Source: an uncultured Oscillospiraceae bacterium (GTDB lineage Bacteria; Bacillota; Clostridia; Oscillospirales; Ruminococcaceae). From it: a stretch of 36,059 nucleotides of DNA. The stretch is taken from positions 1 to 36,059 of the forward strand of contig CATJCP010000236.1 of NCBI GenBank assembly GCA_949737515.1, read 5' to 3'. Made by a program: the position numbers and the translations under genes. Below the pieces are notes generated by a model. The model saw only the letters and a list, made by a program, of their open reading frames with translations, was not told the DNA's origin and did not search any database. Positions 16,681-25,521 of the stretch are shown piece by piece; the first letter of the stretch is position 1, and every line of letters starts with the position of its first letter.

Positions 16681-18804
16681 GTGAAGGTAGAGATTTTGGC
16701 CCCAGCCGGCGGAAGGGATTCGGTGGAGGCTGCGGTGCGGTGCGGCGCGGATGCGGTATATTTGGGAACCAAGGTGCTCAACGCCCGAAGGGGCGCCGCC
16801 AATTTTGATGGAGAGAGTCTGGTGGAAACAGTTAAATACTGCCACGAGAGGGATGTACGGGTTCATCTTACAGTCAATACACTGATTTATGACAGCGAGA
16901 TCCCCCAGGCGGTTTCAGTGATCCAGGAGGCCTGCCGCGCCGGGGTGGATGCGGTGATTGTGCAGGATTTAGGGGTGGCGTCCCTGTGCCGGAGGATATG
17001 TCCGGAGCTTCCCCTCCATGCCTCCACCCAGATGGCGGTGCACAATTTAGAGGGGGCCCTCCAGGCCCAGGAGATGGGATTCTCCCGGGTGGTCCTTGCC
17101 CGGGAAATGTCAAAAGCGGAAATACGCAGGGTGACAGAGAACTGTGATGTGGAGACAGAGATATTTGTCCATGGAGCCTTGTGTATGTGTGTTTCCGGAC
17201 AGTGCTATCTCAGTGCAATGATAGGGGAAAGGAGCGGAAACCGGGGGCTGTGCGCGCAGCCCTGCCGCCTTCCCCATAAGGTATGCGGAGGCGGCTCCGA
17301 ATACGCCCTTTCCCTGAAAGATTTAAGCTTGATCCAGCGGATGGCGGAGCTGAAGGAGATTGGCGTCACCTCCCTGAAAATTGAGGGACGGATGAAGCGG
17401 CCGGAATATGTGGCGGCGGCGGTGACGGCCTGCCGTTTCGCCAGGGAGGGGAAACAGCCCGACCTTGACCAGCTCCGGGCGGTTTTTTCCCGCAGCGGTT
17501 TTACAGACGGGTACTTTGCGGAAACCCTTGGACCGCAGATGTTTGGCATCCGCCAGAAGGAGGATGTGGCAGCCGCTCAGGGTGTTTTAGGGGAGCTGGC
17601 CGCCCTTTATCGGAAGGAATTCCAGAGGGTCCCTGTTTCCTTCCGATTTGCCATGGAAGCGGACCGTCCCTCCCTTCTTGAGGTTCGGGATGCCCAAGGG
17701 CGCAGTGCAGCGGTGGAGGGGGAGGTCCCGCAGATTGCCCTCAATAGGCCCACCGGGCGGGATACTGTCGAAAAAAGCCTCTGCAAAACCGGTTCCACTC
17801 CCTACCTTCCCAGAGAAATAGAATGCCGGATCGAAGAAAACCTGATGCTTCCCGTTTCCGCTCTCAACGCCATGCGCCGGGAGGGGCTGGAAAGGCTTTC
17901 GGAGCTGCGTCGGAATTCGGTGAACTATACAGTCCGGGATATTGGCGATGTTTCCAAAAGACCCAAAGAACCCCAGGGAAAAATTTCGGGACAGGCTCCG
18001 GCCCTCCGAGGGCGTTTTCACACGCTGAAAGGACTGACACAAGATATAGTGGCCCCTCTCTCCCTTATTATCCTACCCCTTGTGGATGTTTTCAACAGTT
18101 TCAACAATTCGATGTTGAAACTAATGGAGAAGGACAGGATTGCGGTGGAGATCCCCCGTATTCTGTTTCGGGACACCCAGAAGACAATGGATATGCTGAA
18201 TGGGGTGCGGGAATTTGGCATTTGTAAGGCAGTTGCCTCCAATATTGGTGCAGTGCGGCTGGCAAGGCAGGCGGGATTTGAGGTGACCGGCGGCTGGGCA
18301 TTGAATATCTTCAATTCCCTGGCCCTGGAGGAATACGGGGCCCTGGGGGTTACGGAGGCGGAACTTTCAATTGAGCTTTCCGCTGCCAGGATACGCCAGA
18401 TGGGGGGTTCCCTGCCCTATGGCGTTGTCTCCTACGGATATTTGCCCTTGATGATCTTCCGGAACTGCCCTGTGAAAAACGCTGTAGGCTGTAAAAGATG
18501 CGGGAAAAAGTTCCATACTGTCACCGACCGTACCGGTGCGGAATTTTTCATAGACTGCGAACCTGGCGGGGACTGCAGTCAGCTCTTTAACAGCGCCCCT
18601 TTGTACCTGGCAGACCGGCTGGACGAATTCGGCGGCGCCAGCTGGCATACGCTATACTTTACCCGTGAAACGCCGCAGGAGGCGGCAAAGGTGATCAGAG
18701 CCTATGGGGAGAGGCTTTCCTGGGAGGAAGCCGGCCTTTCCGGCGGGCGGAAGGGGCCTCACGGAGGATATACCAGGGGGCTTTACTATCGGAACGTCCT
18801 GTAA
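16681..18804 (+). CDS. U32 family protein with DUF3656-like region (RlhA-like RNA hydroxylase)
   Basis: A 707-residue protein of the U32 family, historically called peptidase or collagenase. The N-terminal domain (about 1-300) has ILAPAGGRDSVEAAVRCGADAVYLG, HASTQMAVHNL and the Cys-rich core around residues 168-195 with RSGNRGLCAQPCR. The rest contains an internal DUF3656-like part and a C-terminal repeat-like half. E. coli relatives RlhA and TrhP hydroxylate 23S rRNA or tRNA and carry a 4Fe-4S cluster on conserved cysteines; this architecture (about 650-850 residues with DUF3656) resembles RlhA. Protease function is unlikely but not excluded. It starts at GTG 16681 with GAGGGATG upstream. It follows zapA by 31 bases and precedes maf by 28 bases. 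Confidence 0.85.
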   Translation: MKVEILAPAGGRDSVEAAVRCGADAVYLGTKVLNARRGAANFDGESLVETVKYCHERDVRVHLTVNTLIYDSEIPQAVSVIQEACRAGVDAVIVQDLGVASLCRRICPELPLHASTQMAVHNLEGALQAQEMGFSRVVLAREMSKAEIRRVTENCDVETEIFVHGALCMCVSGQCYLSAMIGERSGNRGLCAQPCRLPHKVCGGGSEYALSLKDLSLIQRMAELKEIGVTSLKIEGRMKRPEYVAAAVTACRFAREGKQPDLDQLRAVFSRSGFTDGYFAETLGPQMFGIRQKEDVAAAQGVLGELAALYRKEFQRVPVSFRFAMEADRPSLLEVRDAQGRSAAVEGEVPQIALNRPTGRDTVEKSLCKTGSTPYLPREIECRIEENLMLPVSALNAMRREGLERLSELRRNSVNYTVRDIGDVSKRPKEPQGKISGQAPALRGRFHTLKGLTQDIVAPLSLIILPLVDVFNSFNNSMLKLMEKDRIAVEIPRILFRDTQKTMDMLNGVREFGICKAVASNIGAVRLARQAGFEVTGGWALNIFNSLALEEYGALGVTEAELSIELSAARIRQMGGSLPYGVVSYGYLPLMIFRNCPVKNAVGCKRCGKKFHTVTDRTGAEFFIDCEPGGDCSQLFNSAPLYLADRLDEFGGASWHTLYFTRETPQEAAKVIRAYGERLSWEEAGLSGGRKGPHGGYTRGLYYRNVL

Positions 18805-18832
18805 AGGGCAGAGAGGAAAGGAGGGGACGGCT

Positions 18833-19438
18833 ATGGAACGGCCTGTTATTTTGGCATCCGGTTCTCCCAGAAGAAAGGAGCTGCTGAAGGATATCTGCCC
18901 GGAATTTACGGTTATCACTGCCGGCATTGACGAGAGGACTTTTCCCGGGGAATCTCCAGAGGAGCTGGTCAGACGGCTCTCCCTGGAAAAGGCAGAGGAA
19001 GTTTGGAACAGAACGGCGGCTGAAGGAAGCAATGGCCGTATTGTCATCGGCGCGGACACAGTGGTTGCCCTGGAGGGGGAGATTATGGGAAAACCCGCCG
19101 GGGAGGAGGATGCGCGGCGGATGCTCAGTAAGCTCTCCGGAAGACAGCATCAGGTTTTTACCGGGGTTGCAATCCTGTGGGAGGGAGGGAAGGAATCCTT
19201 TTCCTGTGCCTCTCAGGTGGAATTTTATCCCCTGACCGGTGAAGAAATCGATGATTATATTGCCTCTGGAGAGCCTTTTGGAAAGGCGGGGGCCTACGCC
19301 ATCCAGTTTCGGGGAAAGCTGTTTGTCAAAGGGATTTCCGGGGACTATTCCAATATCGTTGGCTTTCCGGCAGCCCAGGTTTACCGGAGGCTGATCCGAA
19401 ACGGCCTTCTCTCTCCAAAACAGACGGGAAAACTTTAA
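18833..19438 (+). CDS. maf: Maf family nucleoside triphosphate pyrophosphatase
   Basis: A 201-residue Maf/YhdE protein that hydrolyses modified or non-canonical nucleotides (dTTP, UTP, m5UTP, pseudo-UTP) to monophosphates; it is linked to septum inhibition in B. subtilis. The substrate motif SGSPRRKELL is at the N-terminus, with GADTVV in the middle, GKPAGEEDARRML and the EPFGKAGAYAIQ segment, and a GISGDYSNIVGFP ending typical of the family. A longer open frame starts at 18704, but the ATG at 18833 follows AAAGGAGG perfectly and gives the normal length. The gene is translated from its own site 28 bases after the U32 stop. It lies just before mreB, as in many Firmicutes. Confidence is very high. 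Confidence 0.96.
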   Translation: MERPVILASGSPRRKELLKDICPEFTVITAGIDERTFPGESPEELVRRLSLEKAEEVWNRTAAEGSNGRIVIGADTVVALEGEIMGKPAGEEDARRMLSKLSGRQHQVFTGVAILWEGGKESFSCASQVEFYPLTGEEIDDYIASGEPFGKAGAYAIQFRGKLFVKGISGDYSNIVGFPAAQVYRRLIRNGLLSPKQTGKL

Positions 19439-19466
19439 ATTTTTTATGAAAACCTTGAATTTCAGG

Positions 19467-19495
19467 TTGAGAAAATACCAGGGCAAGGGTATAAT
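19467..19495 (+). promoter_or_regulatory. Promoter of the mreBCD block
   Basis: TTGAGA (19467-19472), 17 bases and TATAAT (19490-19495), about 147 bases before the mreB start. It is well formed (5/6 and 6/6), so mreB is probably transcribed separately from maf. Confidence 0.8.
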
Positions 19496-19641
19496 AAAAA
19501 ACAGTACTTTTCTTTGCTTTCAAACGAGAGCCCTTTCCGTCGGGTTCCTGTGCGGAGAGGCTTTAATGTATTTGGATTTGTCGCAGAACCGACAGAATTT
19601 TGACCGGCGATGCCTTGGGCCGCTGGAAAGGGGTAAAAACA

Positions 19642-20664
19642 GTGGGTATATTTTCAAAGGATATCGGAATTGACCTGGGTACGGCCAACACCTTGGTCTT
19701 CATGAAGGGTAAGGGCATCATTATGCGGGAGCCGTCTGTGGTGGCGGTGGACACCAGGACGGACACTGTCCGCTATGTGGGGCAGGACGCGAAGGACGTC
19801 ATCGGACGTACCCCTGGATCCATTGTGGCGGTCAGGCCCCTGAAAGACGGGGTTATCGCGGACTTTGACATCACTGCCAGTATGCTGCAGATATTTATCA
19901 AAAAGGCCTGCAGCAATTCTCTGTTTATCAAACCCAGAGTGGTTATCTGCATCCCCTCCGGCGTTACCGAGGTAGAGCGGCGTGCGGTAAAGGAAGCCGC
20001 CCAAAAGGCGGGCTCCAAGAGTGTAGCCATCATTGAGGAGCCTATGGCCGCCGCCATAGGCGCAGGGCTTCCGGTGGCGGAGGCCACCGGAAATATGGTG
20101 GTGGATATCGGCGGCGGTACCAGCGAGGTGGCGGTCATCTCCCTTGGCGGCATTGTGGCCGCCAAGTCAGTCCGCGTGGCCGGGGATGAATTCGATGTGG
20201 CGATCATCAACTATGTCAAGAAAAAGTATAACCTTTTGATCGGCGAACGGACCGCCGAGGATGTTAAGATCAAGATCGGCTCTGCCTACCGGTACGACGG
20301 GGAAGAGCCTATGGAGATTAAAGGCCGGAACCTGGTGGACGGTCTGCCGAAAAACCTGTTCATCACCCCAGCGGAGATCCGGGAGGCTCTGGCAGAGCCG
20401 ATCTCGTCGGTACTGGAGGCAATACGCATCACCCTGGAGAACACACCGCCAGAGCTGTCGGCGGATATTATCGACCATGGAATCATCCTGACCGGAGGCG
20501 GCGCGCTGCTGAAGGGACTGGATGTACTGATTTCCCAGGAAACCGGTATGCCGGCGTACATTGCGGAAAATCCCCTGGATTGTGTTGCTGCGGGGACCGG
20601 CAAGGTTTTGGAGGATATTGACCGGCTGCGGGAGGTCCTTTCGGAGGATACACAGAAATACTGA
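19642..20664 (+). CDS. mreB: Rod shape-determining protein MreB
   Basis: A 340-residue bacterial actin. It forms membrane-associated filaments that move with the elongation machinery and direct lateral wall synthesis. [14 protein letters not shown] is the phosphate-1 motif, [13 protein letters not shown] the phosphate-2 motif, [17 protein letters not shown] the adenosine motif, and [13 protein letters not shown] connects them. The open frame begins at 19600 but I choose GTG 19642 (GGTATATTTTCAAAG follows), with GGAAAGGGG upstream and the normal N-terminal length. There is no membrane anchor of its own. The C-terminus is of usual length. mreC follows after 252 bases, longer than common. The family is certain. 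Confidence 0.97.
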   Translation: MGIFSKDIGIDLGTANTLVFMKGKGIIMREPSVVAVDTRTDTVRYVGQDAKDVIGRTPGSIVAVRPLKDGVIADFDITASMLQIFIKKACSNSLFIKPRVVICIPSGVTEVERRAVKEAAQKAGSKSVAIIEEPMAAAIGAGLPVAEATGNMVVDIGGGTSEVAVISLGGIVAAKSVRVAGDEFDVAIINYVKKKYNLLIGERTAEDVKIKIGSAYRYDGEEPMEIKGRNLVDGLPKNLFITPAEIREALAEPISSVLEAIRITLENTPPELSADIIDHGIILTGGGALLKGLDVLISQETGMPAYIAENPLDCVAAGTGKVLEDIDRLREVLSEDTQKY

Positions 20665-20916
20665 CATTGACATGGGCTTTTGTAGCTTGCTGAAGGGGGC
20701 TGCCGTAGACGTTGTGCGCGGCGGCCCTCCCTGGTATTTAAGGGTGAGCCCGGCTGCTGCTGTCAGCTGTTATAAAAATCCGGTGTTGGGTATAAGATGT
20801 ATTGATTTTCCATTTGTGTGTGTAAACCGGTTCAAAAGAAATAAACACAGTTTTTCGGGCCGATTGACCCACGGTTTTTGTTGAGGGATATTATAAGCTC
20901 AGTCAGGGGGTTGCCA

Positions 20917-21849
20917 ATGAGCGATTTTTTTAAGAGCCTTCGCTTTAAAATTCTGTTGGCTCTGCTGGTGGTGCTGGTGGCTTTTATGCTTCGGGCCGCC
21001 TATATGGGGGGACTTGGTACGATGGCCAGCTATGTGTTGGGAGCGGCGGCCACGCCCTTCCAGAAACTTTCCGCCAGCATATCCTATTCGGTCACGGATA
21101 TTCTGGACACCCTTTTCCGGGCAGGAGACTACAAAAGCGAAAACGAAGCCCTTCGGGAGGAGATACGTGAGCTTCGTCAGCAGCTGGTAGACTATGAAAC
21201 AGCCCTCCAGGAGAATGAACAGTATAAGAAGTTCCTGGAAATTAAGGAAAACAACCAGGATTTCCAGGTTGAGCTTGCCGCGGTCATCGGGCGTTCTCCG
21301 GATGCGCGGTTTGGGTCTGTCACCATTGACAAGGGTTCCATCGACGGGGTGGAGCTACGGGACCCGGTGATCACTGCCGATGGTTTGGTGGGATATATTT
21401 CTGAGGTGGGTCCAACCTATTCCCAGATCATTACCATTTTGGATCCCACCCTCCATGTGGGCGTTTCCGACGCCCGCACCAGGGATACCGGTATTGTGGC
21501 CGGGACCATTGCCCTTGCTCAGTCTGGGATGTGCAAAATGTCCTATATTGATCGGGGCAGCGCGGTGGCCAAAGGGGATATTGTGACGACCTCCGGCGTG
21601 GGGGGCGTGTTTCCCAAGGGGCTGATGGTGGGAACGGTCAGCGAGGTACAAGTGGAGACCTACGGCACTTCCCTTTACGCGGTGCTGGAGCCTGCGGTAG
21701 ATATCTATTCCATTAAGGATGTGGTGGTCATAACTGGGTTTGAGGGGCAGACCCGGGAATACACCGCCCCTGGACAGGCGAAGGCCCAAGAAAAAAAAGA
21801 TGCGGCCTCCTCAGGGAGCTCCTCTGTTCCAGAGGAGGAAGCGGAATGA
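20917..21849 (+). CDS. mreC: Rod shape-determining protein MreC
   Basis: A 310-residue bitopic membrane protein. It has a short cytoplasmic tail, one transmembrane helix (about 10-28), a periplasm-facing coiled coil (about 68-108, rich in EALREEIRELRQQL-type heptads), and two beta-barrel domains with RSPDARFGSVTIDKG, VITADGLVGYISEVG and DIVTTSGVGGVFPKGLMVG. The C-terminus is a short acidic tail. It dimerises and links PBP2, RodA and MreD to MreB. The ATG at 20917 has AGGGGG upstream; an earlier TTG at 20878 is weaker. The stop codon overlaps mreD by 4 bases (ATGA), so the two are translated together. The 252-base gap before it shows no clear promoter. Confidence 0.95.
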   Translation: MSDFFKSLRFKILLALLVVLVAFMLRAAYMGGLGTMASYVLGAAATPFQKLSASISYSVTDILDTLFRAGDYKSENEALREEIRELRQQLVDYETALQENEQYKKFLEIKENNQDFQVELAAVIGRSPDARFGSVTIDKGSIDGVELRDPVITADGLVGYISEVGPTYSQIITILDPTLHVGVSDARTRDTGIVAGTIALAQSGMCKMSYIDRGSAVAKGDIVTTSGVGGVFPKGLMVGTVSEVQVETYGTSLYAVLEPAVDIYSIKDVVVITGFEGQTREYTAPGQAKAQEKKDAASSGSSSVPEEEAE

Positions 21850-22373
21850 CGGCAATCGAAAAAAAGAAGTTTTTTGCAGGATTCCGCTATATCGTGTATG
21901 GGGCCCTTTTCCTGCTCCTGTATGTGCTGCAGAACACACCGAGGCTGTTTTTGATCCGCGGCGTCAAGCCAATCCTCCTGATTCCCGCCGCAGTGGTGTT
22001 TGCCATGTATGAGGGAGAGTTTATCGGGGGGATCTTTGGGGCCCTGGCCGGGATGCTCTGTGATTTGGGGGGATTTTTCCTCTTTGGATTTGACGCGATC
22101 CTGACCCTTGTGTTTTCGGCGGTCAGCGGCTTGCTGATCATATACCTTCTCCGGAGAAATCTGCGCAACGCTTTCCTTTTGGTATTCCTCTCCATGTCTC
22201 TGCGGTGCTGCCTGACCTATTTCTTTATGTACCATATGTGGCAGTATGAGGGTACCCCCTCCATCTTTTGGGACAGCACATTGTGGGTGATCCTCTATTC
22301 CACCCTGTTGACACCGATTTATTTTGTGATTTGGAAAAAGCTGTGCGGTTTCTTCCACAGGAGGATGGAGTGA
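21846..22373 (+). CDS. mreD: Rod shape-determining protein MreD
   Basis: A 175-residue hydrophobic protein with about five membrane helices. It is the integral-membrane subunit of the elongasome and works with MreC. Recognition is mainly by position after mreC and by the hydrophobic profile: the chain starts FRYIVYGALFLLLYVLQNTP and contains FIGGIFGALAGMLCDL, the most conserved part of the family, then VFSAVSGLLIIYLL. It starts at ATG 21846, overlapping the mreC stop by 4 bases. There is no separate ribosome binding site, so coupling is expected. Family confidence is high, since MreD diverges fast and context decides. Confidence 0.92.
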   Translation: MTAIEKKKFFAGFRYIVYGALFLLLYVLQNTPRLFLIRGVKPILLIPAAVVFAMYEGEFIGGIFGALAGMLCDLGGFFLFGFDAILTLVFSAVSGLLIIYLLRRNLRNAFLLVFLSMSLRCCLTYFFMYHMWQYEGTPSIFWDSTLWVILYSTLLTPIYFVIWKKLCGFFHRRME

Positions 22374-22387
22374 TATTTGGAGGGAGC

Positions 22388-22429
22388 ACAGACAAAACGG
22401 AGGCTGTGTTTTTGTCTGTTAACGCAGCC
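22388..22429 (+). promoter_or_regulatory. Two mutually exclusive hairpins in the mrdA leader
   Basis: Between mreD and mrdA, ACAGACAAAA (22388-22397) pairs perfectly with TTTTGTCTGT (22410-22419). A segment inside its loop (22402-22408) can instead pair with 22423-22429 in a 7-bp stem with one G-U pair. The two structures overlap, as in an attenuator or a translation switch. The 3' part reaches toward the AAAGGA site of mrdA. Confidence 0.45.
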
Positions 22430-22458
22430 ATGGCTATATATTTTGAAAGGAAAAAGCT

Positions 22459-24459
22459 ATGAACCATTCCTCTTTTAAACTACGTTCCCTTCTCCTTGGG
22501 GTGCTTATCCTGGCTGTGTTCTGTATGTTCTCTCTGCGGCTGATGAATATGCAGGTTGTAGACGGGGCCAGCTATGCTCAGGAGGCAAAGGTGAGGGCCA
22601 GCGTGGTACAGACCCTTCAGGCGGCGCGGGGGGAGATGGTGGACCGGTATGGCCGCCCTCTGGTTGTAAACGAAAGCTGCTTTGACATTGTATTTGATAA
22701 AACGGCAATGATAAAGGGGCAGGATAATGAAATCATCCTGAAAATGTTCGACCTGTTTCAGGAGGCTGGAGAAAGCTGGATCGACAATCTTCCCATCAGC
22801 CAAACCCAGCCCTTTGCCTTTGTGGAGGGGGCGGACAGCTCTGTCAGCCGGTTAAAAAAGTTTCTGGAGCTCCAGGAATATGCGACGGTGGCGGACGTCA
22901 TGCTCAGCCTGGTGGAACGGTATGAGCTGGAGGAATACCCTCCTGCAGTCCAGCGCTTGGTGGCAGGGGTTCGGTACGAGATGGAGCAGCGGGGCTATTC
23001 CATCAATCTTCCCTACACCTTTGCCTCTAATGTATCCAAGGAGCTTGTGACCACCATCAGTGAACGCAGCGACGAGCTCCCAGGCGTACGGGAAAACGAG
23101 AGCACTACCCGAAATTATGTATCCGGGGATATTGCGCCGTGGATTATTGGCCTGATTGGACCAATCTATCAGGAGGAGTACCAACAGCTGAAGGAGACCG
23201 GCGAATATCAGCTGAACGACTGGATTGGAAAGTTTGGGATTGAGCGGGCCTACGAATCAGAACTGCGGGGAAAAAACGGCCAGCGGCGGATTGAGATCCT
23301 CAACGGAATGGTGGAGGATGTGGTGGACGAAGTAGAGCCCACTCCAGGCCACACCATTGCCCTGACCATAGACAAGAATTTGCAGGCAGTGGTTCAACAG
23401 GCTCTGGCAGATCATGTAAAAAACCTTAATGAAACCGCCGAGCCCTATCTGGGCAAAGAGGCGGAGGGAGCGACGGCGGTTGTTCTGGATGTAAAGACCG
23501 GAGATATCCTTGCCGCTGCGAATTATCCTTCCTACAATCTCCAGACCTATAATCAGGATTATGCATCCCTCAGCCAGGATCCCCTTTCCCCTTTGATGAA
23601 CCGGGCCTTTAACGGGGCGTATACCCCCGGCTCTATTTATAAGCCTGGGATGGCGGTGACCGCGTTGGCGGAGGGGGTGCTGGAGGATCGGTATTCGACA
23701 GTCCCCTGTAACCATGTCTACACCTATTATCAGGACTACCAGCCCCGTTGTCTGGGCTATCACGGAAATATCAATGTTATGGACGCCATAAAAAACAGCT
23801 GCAATATCTTCTTTTATGATGTGGGCAGACGGCTGGGTGTGGAAGCTATCAACCGTTACAGCACCATGATGGGATTTGGACAGCCGGTGAACCTGGAGCT
23901 GGCTACCCAGAGCGGCCAGCTGGCCAGTCCGGAGCTTTCCGCCAGCCACGGCCGGGAATGGGTGCCCGGCGACGTGCTCCAGGCCTCCATTGGCCAGTCG
24001 GAGACAATGGCAACCCCCCTCCAGCTGGCCAGCTATGTGGCTACCATCGCCAATAAGGGGGTTCGGATGCAGCCTCATATAATAAAGTCCATCCATTCCT
24101 ACAGCTTTGAGGAGATCATTTCTCAGACACAGCCCTCAGTGGTCTGCGACATGGGGGTGGATGAAGAGGTCTTTGAAATTGTCACCGAGGGCATGGAGCG
24201 CATGGCTTCCTTCTGGTTTGCCGATTATCCCATCCGTGTGGCCACTAAGACCGGTACCCCCCAGACCTACGGAGAGTTTACCAATTCCACCTTTATTTCC
24301 TTTGCCCCTGCCGACGATCCCCAGATTGCGGTAGCGGTGGTGGTGGAAAAGGGGGGCGGCGAGGTCTGTACCCCTATCGTCCGGCGCATTTATGACTTCT
24401 ATTTCGGCCTGGGACAGACCGACAGCTCCGGTGCAGAGGAACAGCTGTTGTTACAATAG
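22459..24459 (+). CDS. mrdA: Penicillin-binding protein 2 (elongation transpeptidase)
   Basis: A 666-residue class B PBP that cross-links peptidoglycan during elongation with RodA and the Mre proteins. A single N-terminal membrane anchor covers about 8-30; the non-catalytic pedestal domain includes ARGEMVDRYGRPL (56-68); the transpeptidase domain has the active-site SxxK as GSIYKP (Ser392), SxN as NSCN (Ser447, Asn449) and KTG at 597-599. All three motifs are intact. The middle insert (about 80-220) is of average size for PBP2. The ATG follows AAAGGA at 22449. It lies 85 bases after mreD, consistent with mreBCD-mrdA co-expression in Firmicutes. Beta-lactams are expected inhibitors. The family is certain. 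Confidence 0.97.
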   Translation: MNHSSFKLRSLLLGVLILAVFCMFSLRLMNMQVVDGASYAQEAKVRASVVQTLQAARGEMVDRYGRPLVVNESCFDIVFDKTAMIKGQDNEIILKMFDLFQEAGESWIDNLPISQTQPFAFVEGADSSVSRLKKFLELQEYATVADVMLSLVERYELEEYPPAVQRLVAGVRYEMEQRGYSINLPYTFASNVSKELVTTISERSDELPGVRENESTTRNYVSGDIAPWIIGLIGPIYQEEYQQLKETGEYQLNDWIGKFGIERAYESELRGKNGQRRIEILNGMVEDVVDEVEPTPGHTIALTIDKNLQAVVQQALADHVKNLNETAEPYLGKEAEGATAVVLDVKTGDILAAANYPSYNLQTYNQDYASLSQDPLSPLMNRAFNGAYTPGSIYKPGMAVTALAEGVLEDRYSTVPCNHVYTYYQDYQPRCLGYHGNINVMDAIKNSCNIFFYDVGRRLGVEAINRYSTMMGFGQPVNLELATQSGQLASPELSASHGREWVPGDVLQASIGQSETMATPLQLASYVATIANKGVRMQPHIIKSIHSYSFEEIISQTQPSVVCDMGVDEEVFEIVTEGMERMASFWFADYPIRVATKTGTPQTYGEFTNSTFISFAPADDPQIAVAVVVEKGGGEVCTPIVRRIYDFYFGLGQTDSSGAEEQLLLQ

Positions 24460-24522
24460 ACAAATCTGACACCAAACATAAGTCAATATTTCCTGATTTT
24501 CTGTTCTTACACAAAAAATCTA

Positions 24523-24551
24523 TACCATTTTCGCTGAATCTATGCTACAAT
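24523..24551 (+). promoter_or_regulatory. Extended -10 promoter candidate of minD-like gene
   Basis: TGC directly precedes TACAAT (24546-24551), an extended -10 element. The -35 position (TACCAT, 24523-24528) is poor. A second TATAAT lies at 24555-24560. It is about 110 bases upstream of the chosen start. Confidence 0.45.
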
Positions 24552-24660
24552 AATTATAATCGGAAAAGAATGCGCATCAGAGGGGCAACAAGGGGATTTT
24601 GTGCTCTCTGAGTTCTGTTTCCGTATTGATTTCAATGGCGGGAGGAGTGCTTTACCAGAA

Positions 24661-25404
24661 ATGGGGTTGACGCGGAAGGTTTTGATTGCCTCCGGAAAAG
24701 GCGGCGTGGGAAAATCCTGCTGCTCTGTCTTTTTGGGCCAGGCCCTTGCACGGCATGGATTTCGGGTGCTGCTGGTGGAGCTGGATGCAGGACTAAGAGG
24801 ACTTGACCTGATGCTGGGGATGGAGAATAAGTCCCCTTATGATATGGGAGATATTCTCAAAGGACTGTGCGACCCCTATGACGCCGTTACTGTTTCGGAC
24901 AGCCAGAAGGGCCTTTCTCTGCTCTCCGCCCCTGCCGGGGATTGGAGCGGTTTTCAGCACGCCGACCTGGTTTGGCTGTGCCGGGAGATATCCGCCTATT
25001 ACGACTGGATCCTGCTGGATTCACCGGCTGGGATCGGGAGGGGGTTCCGGCTGGGGATGGACGCTGCCGACAGGGCCCTGCTGGTGGTCACCCCCGACCC
25101 TATCTGCGTTCGGGACGCTGCCTCCGCTTCTATCCTGCTGGAGAGGGAGAAGGGCTCTGGATTCTCTCAAAGGCTGATTGTCAACCGGGTGGGCAAAACC
25201 GCTGTGGGCGATTCTCTGCCCGATCTGGACGCGGTCATTGACCAGGTAGCGGTGCAGCTGATTGGAGTTGTCCCCGAGGACAGTTCTGTTTCCCTGTCCG
25301 CCGCAAACGGAGTTTCCCTTCCCGTTGCCTCCAAAGCGTTTCTTCCCTTTGAAAATATTGCTTGGAGGCTGGATGGAGATTACCGGCCCCTGGCGGTCCA
25401 ATGA
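24661..25404 (+). CDS. minD: MinD-like ParA-family ATPase
   Basis: A 247-residue P-loop ATPase with the deviant Walker A motif SGKGGVGKS (about 10-18), the switch I region LVELDAGLRGLDLMLG and the switch II motif LLDSPAGIG. TPDPICVRDAAS resembles the MinD segment that reads TNPEVSAVRDA. MinD dimerises on the membrane with ATP and recruits MinC to block division at the poles. No MinC or MinE gene is adjacent and the C-terminus lacks an obvious basic amphipathic helix, so membrane targeting is uncertain. Start choice is open: ATG 24661 gives MinD length, TTG 24667 would begin M-TRKV, and GTG 24601 with AAGGGGA would add 20 residues. Alternatives are other SIMIBI ATPases of the ParA/MinD group. 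Confidence 0.82.
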   Translation: MGLTRKVLIASGKGGVGKSCCSVFLGQALARHGFRVLLVELDAGLRGLDLMLGMENKSPYDMGDILKGLCDPYDAVTVSDSQKGLSLLSAPAGDWSGFQHADLVWLCREISAYYDWILLDSPAGIGRGFRLGMDAADRALLVVTPDPICVRDAASASILLEREKGSGFSQRLIVNRVGKTAVGDSLPDLDAVIDQVAVQLIGVVPEDSSVSLSAANGVSLPVASKAFLPFENIAWRLDGDYRPLAVQ

Positions 25405-25521
25405 CCGGAGAATTTCCTAAACTTGACCCTTTCTGCGCAGGGGCCTGCCGGCAGGCAGGATTTGCGCTTTTCATATTTGCCTTTTCATTTTTTAAGATTT
25501 ATCAGTTAAGGAGGGACTTTC

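Noticed and set aside
24601-24660. N-terminal extension of MinD-like protein from GTG 24601
   Set aside because: It adds 20 residues not found in MinD proteins; kept only as an alternative because AAGGGGA precedes it.
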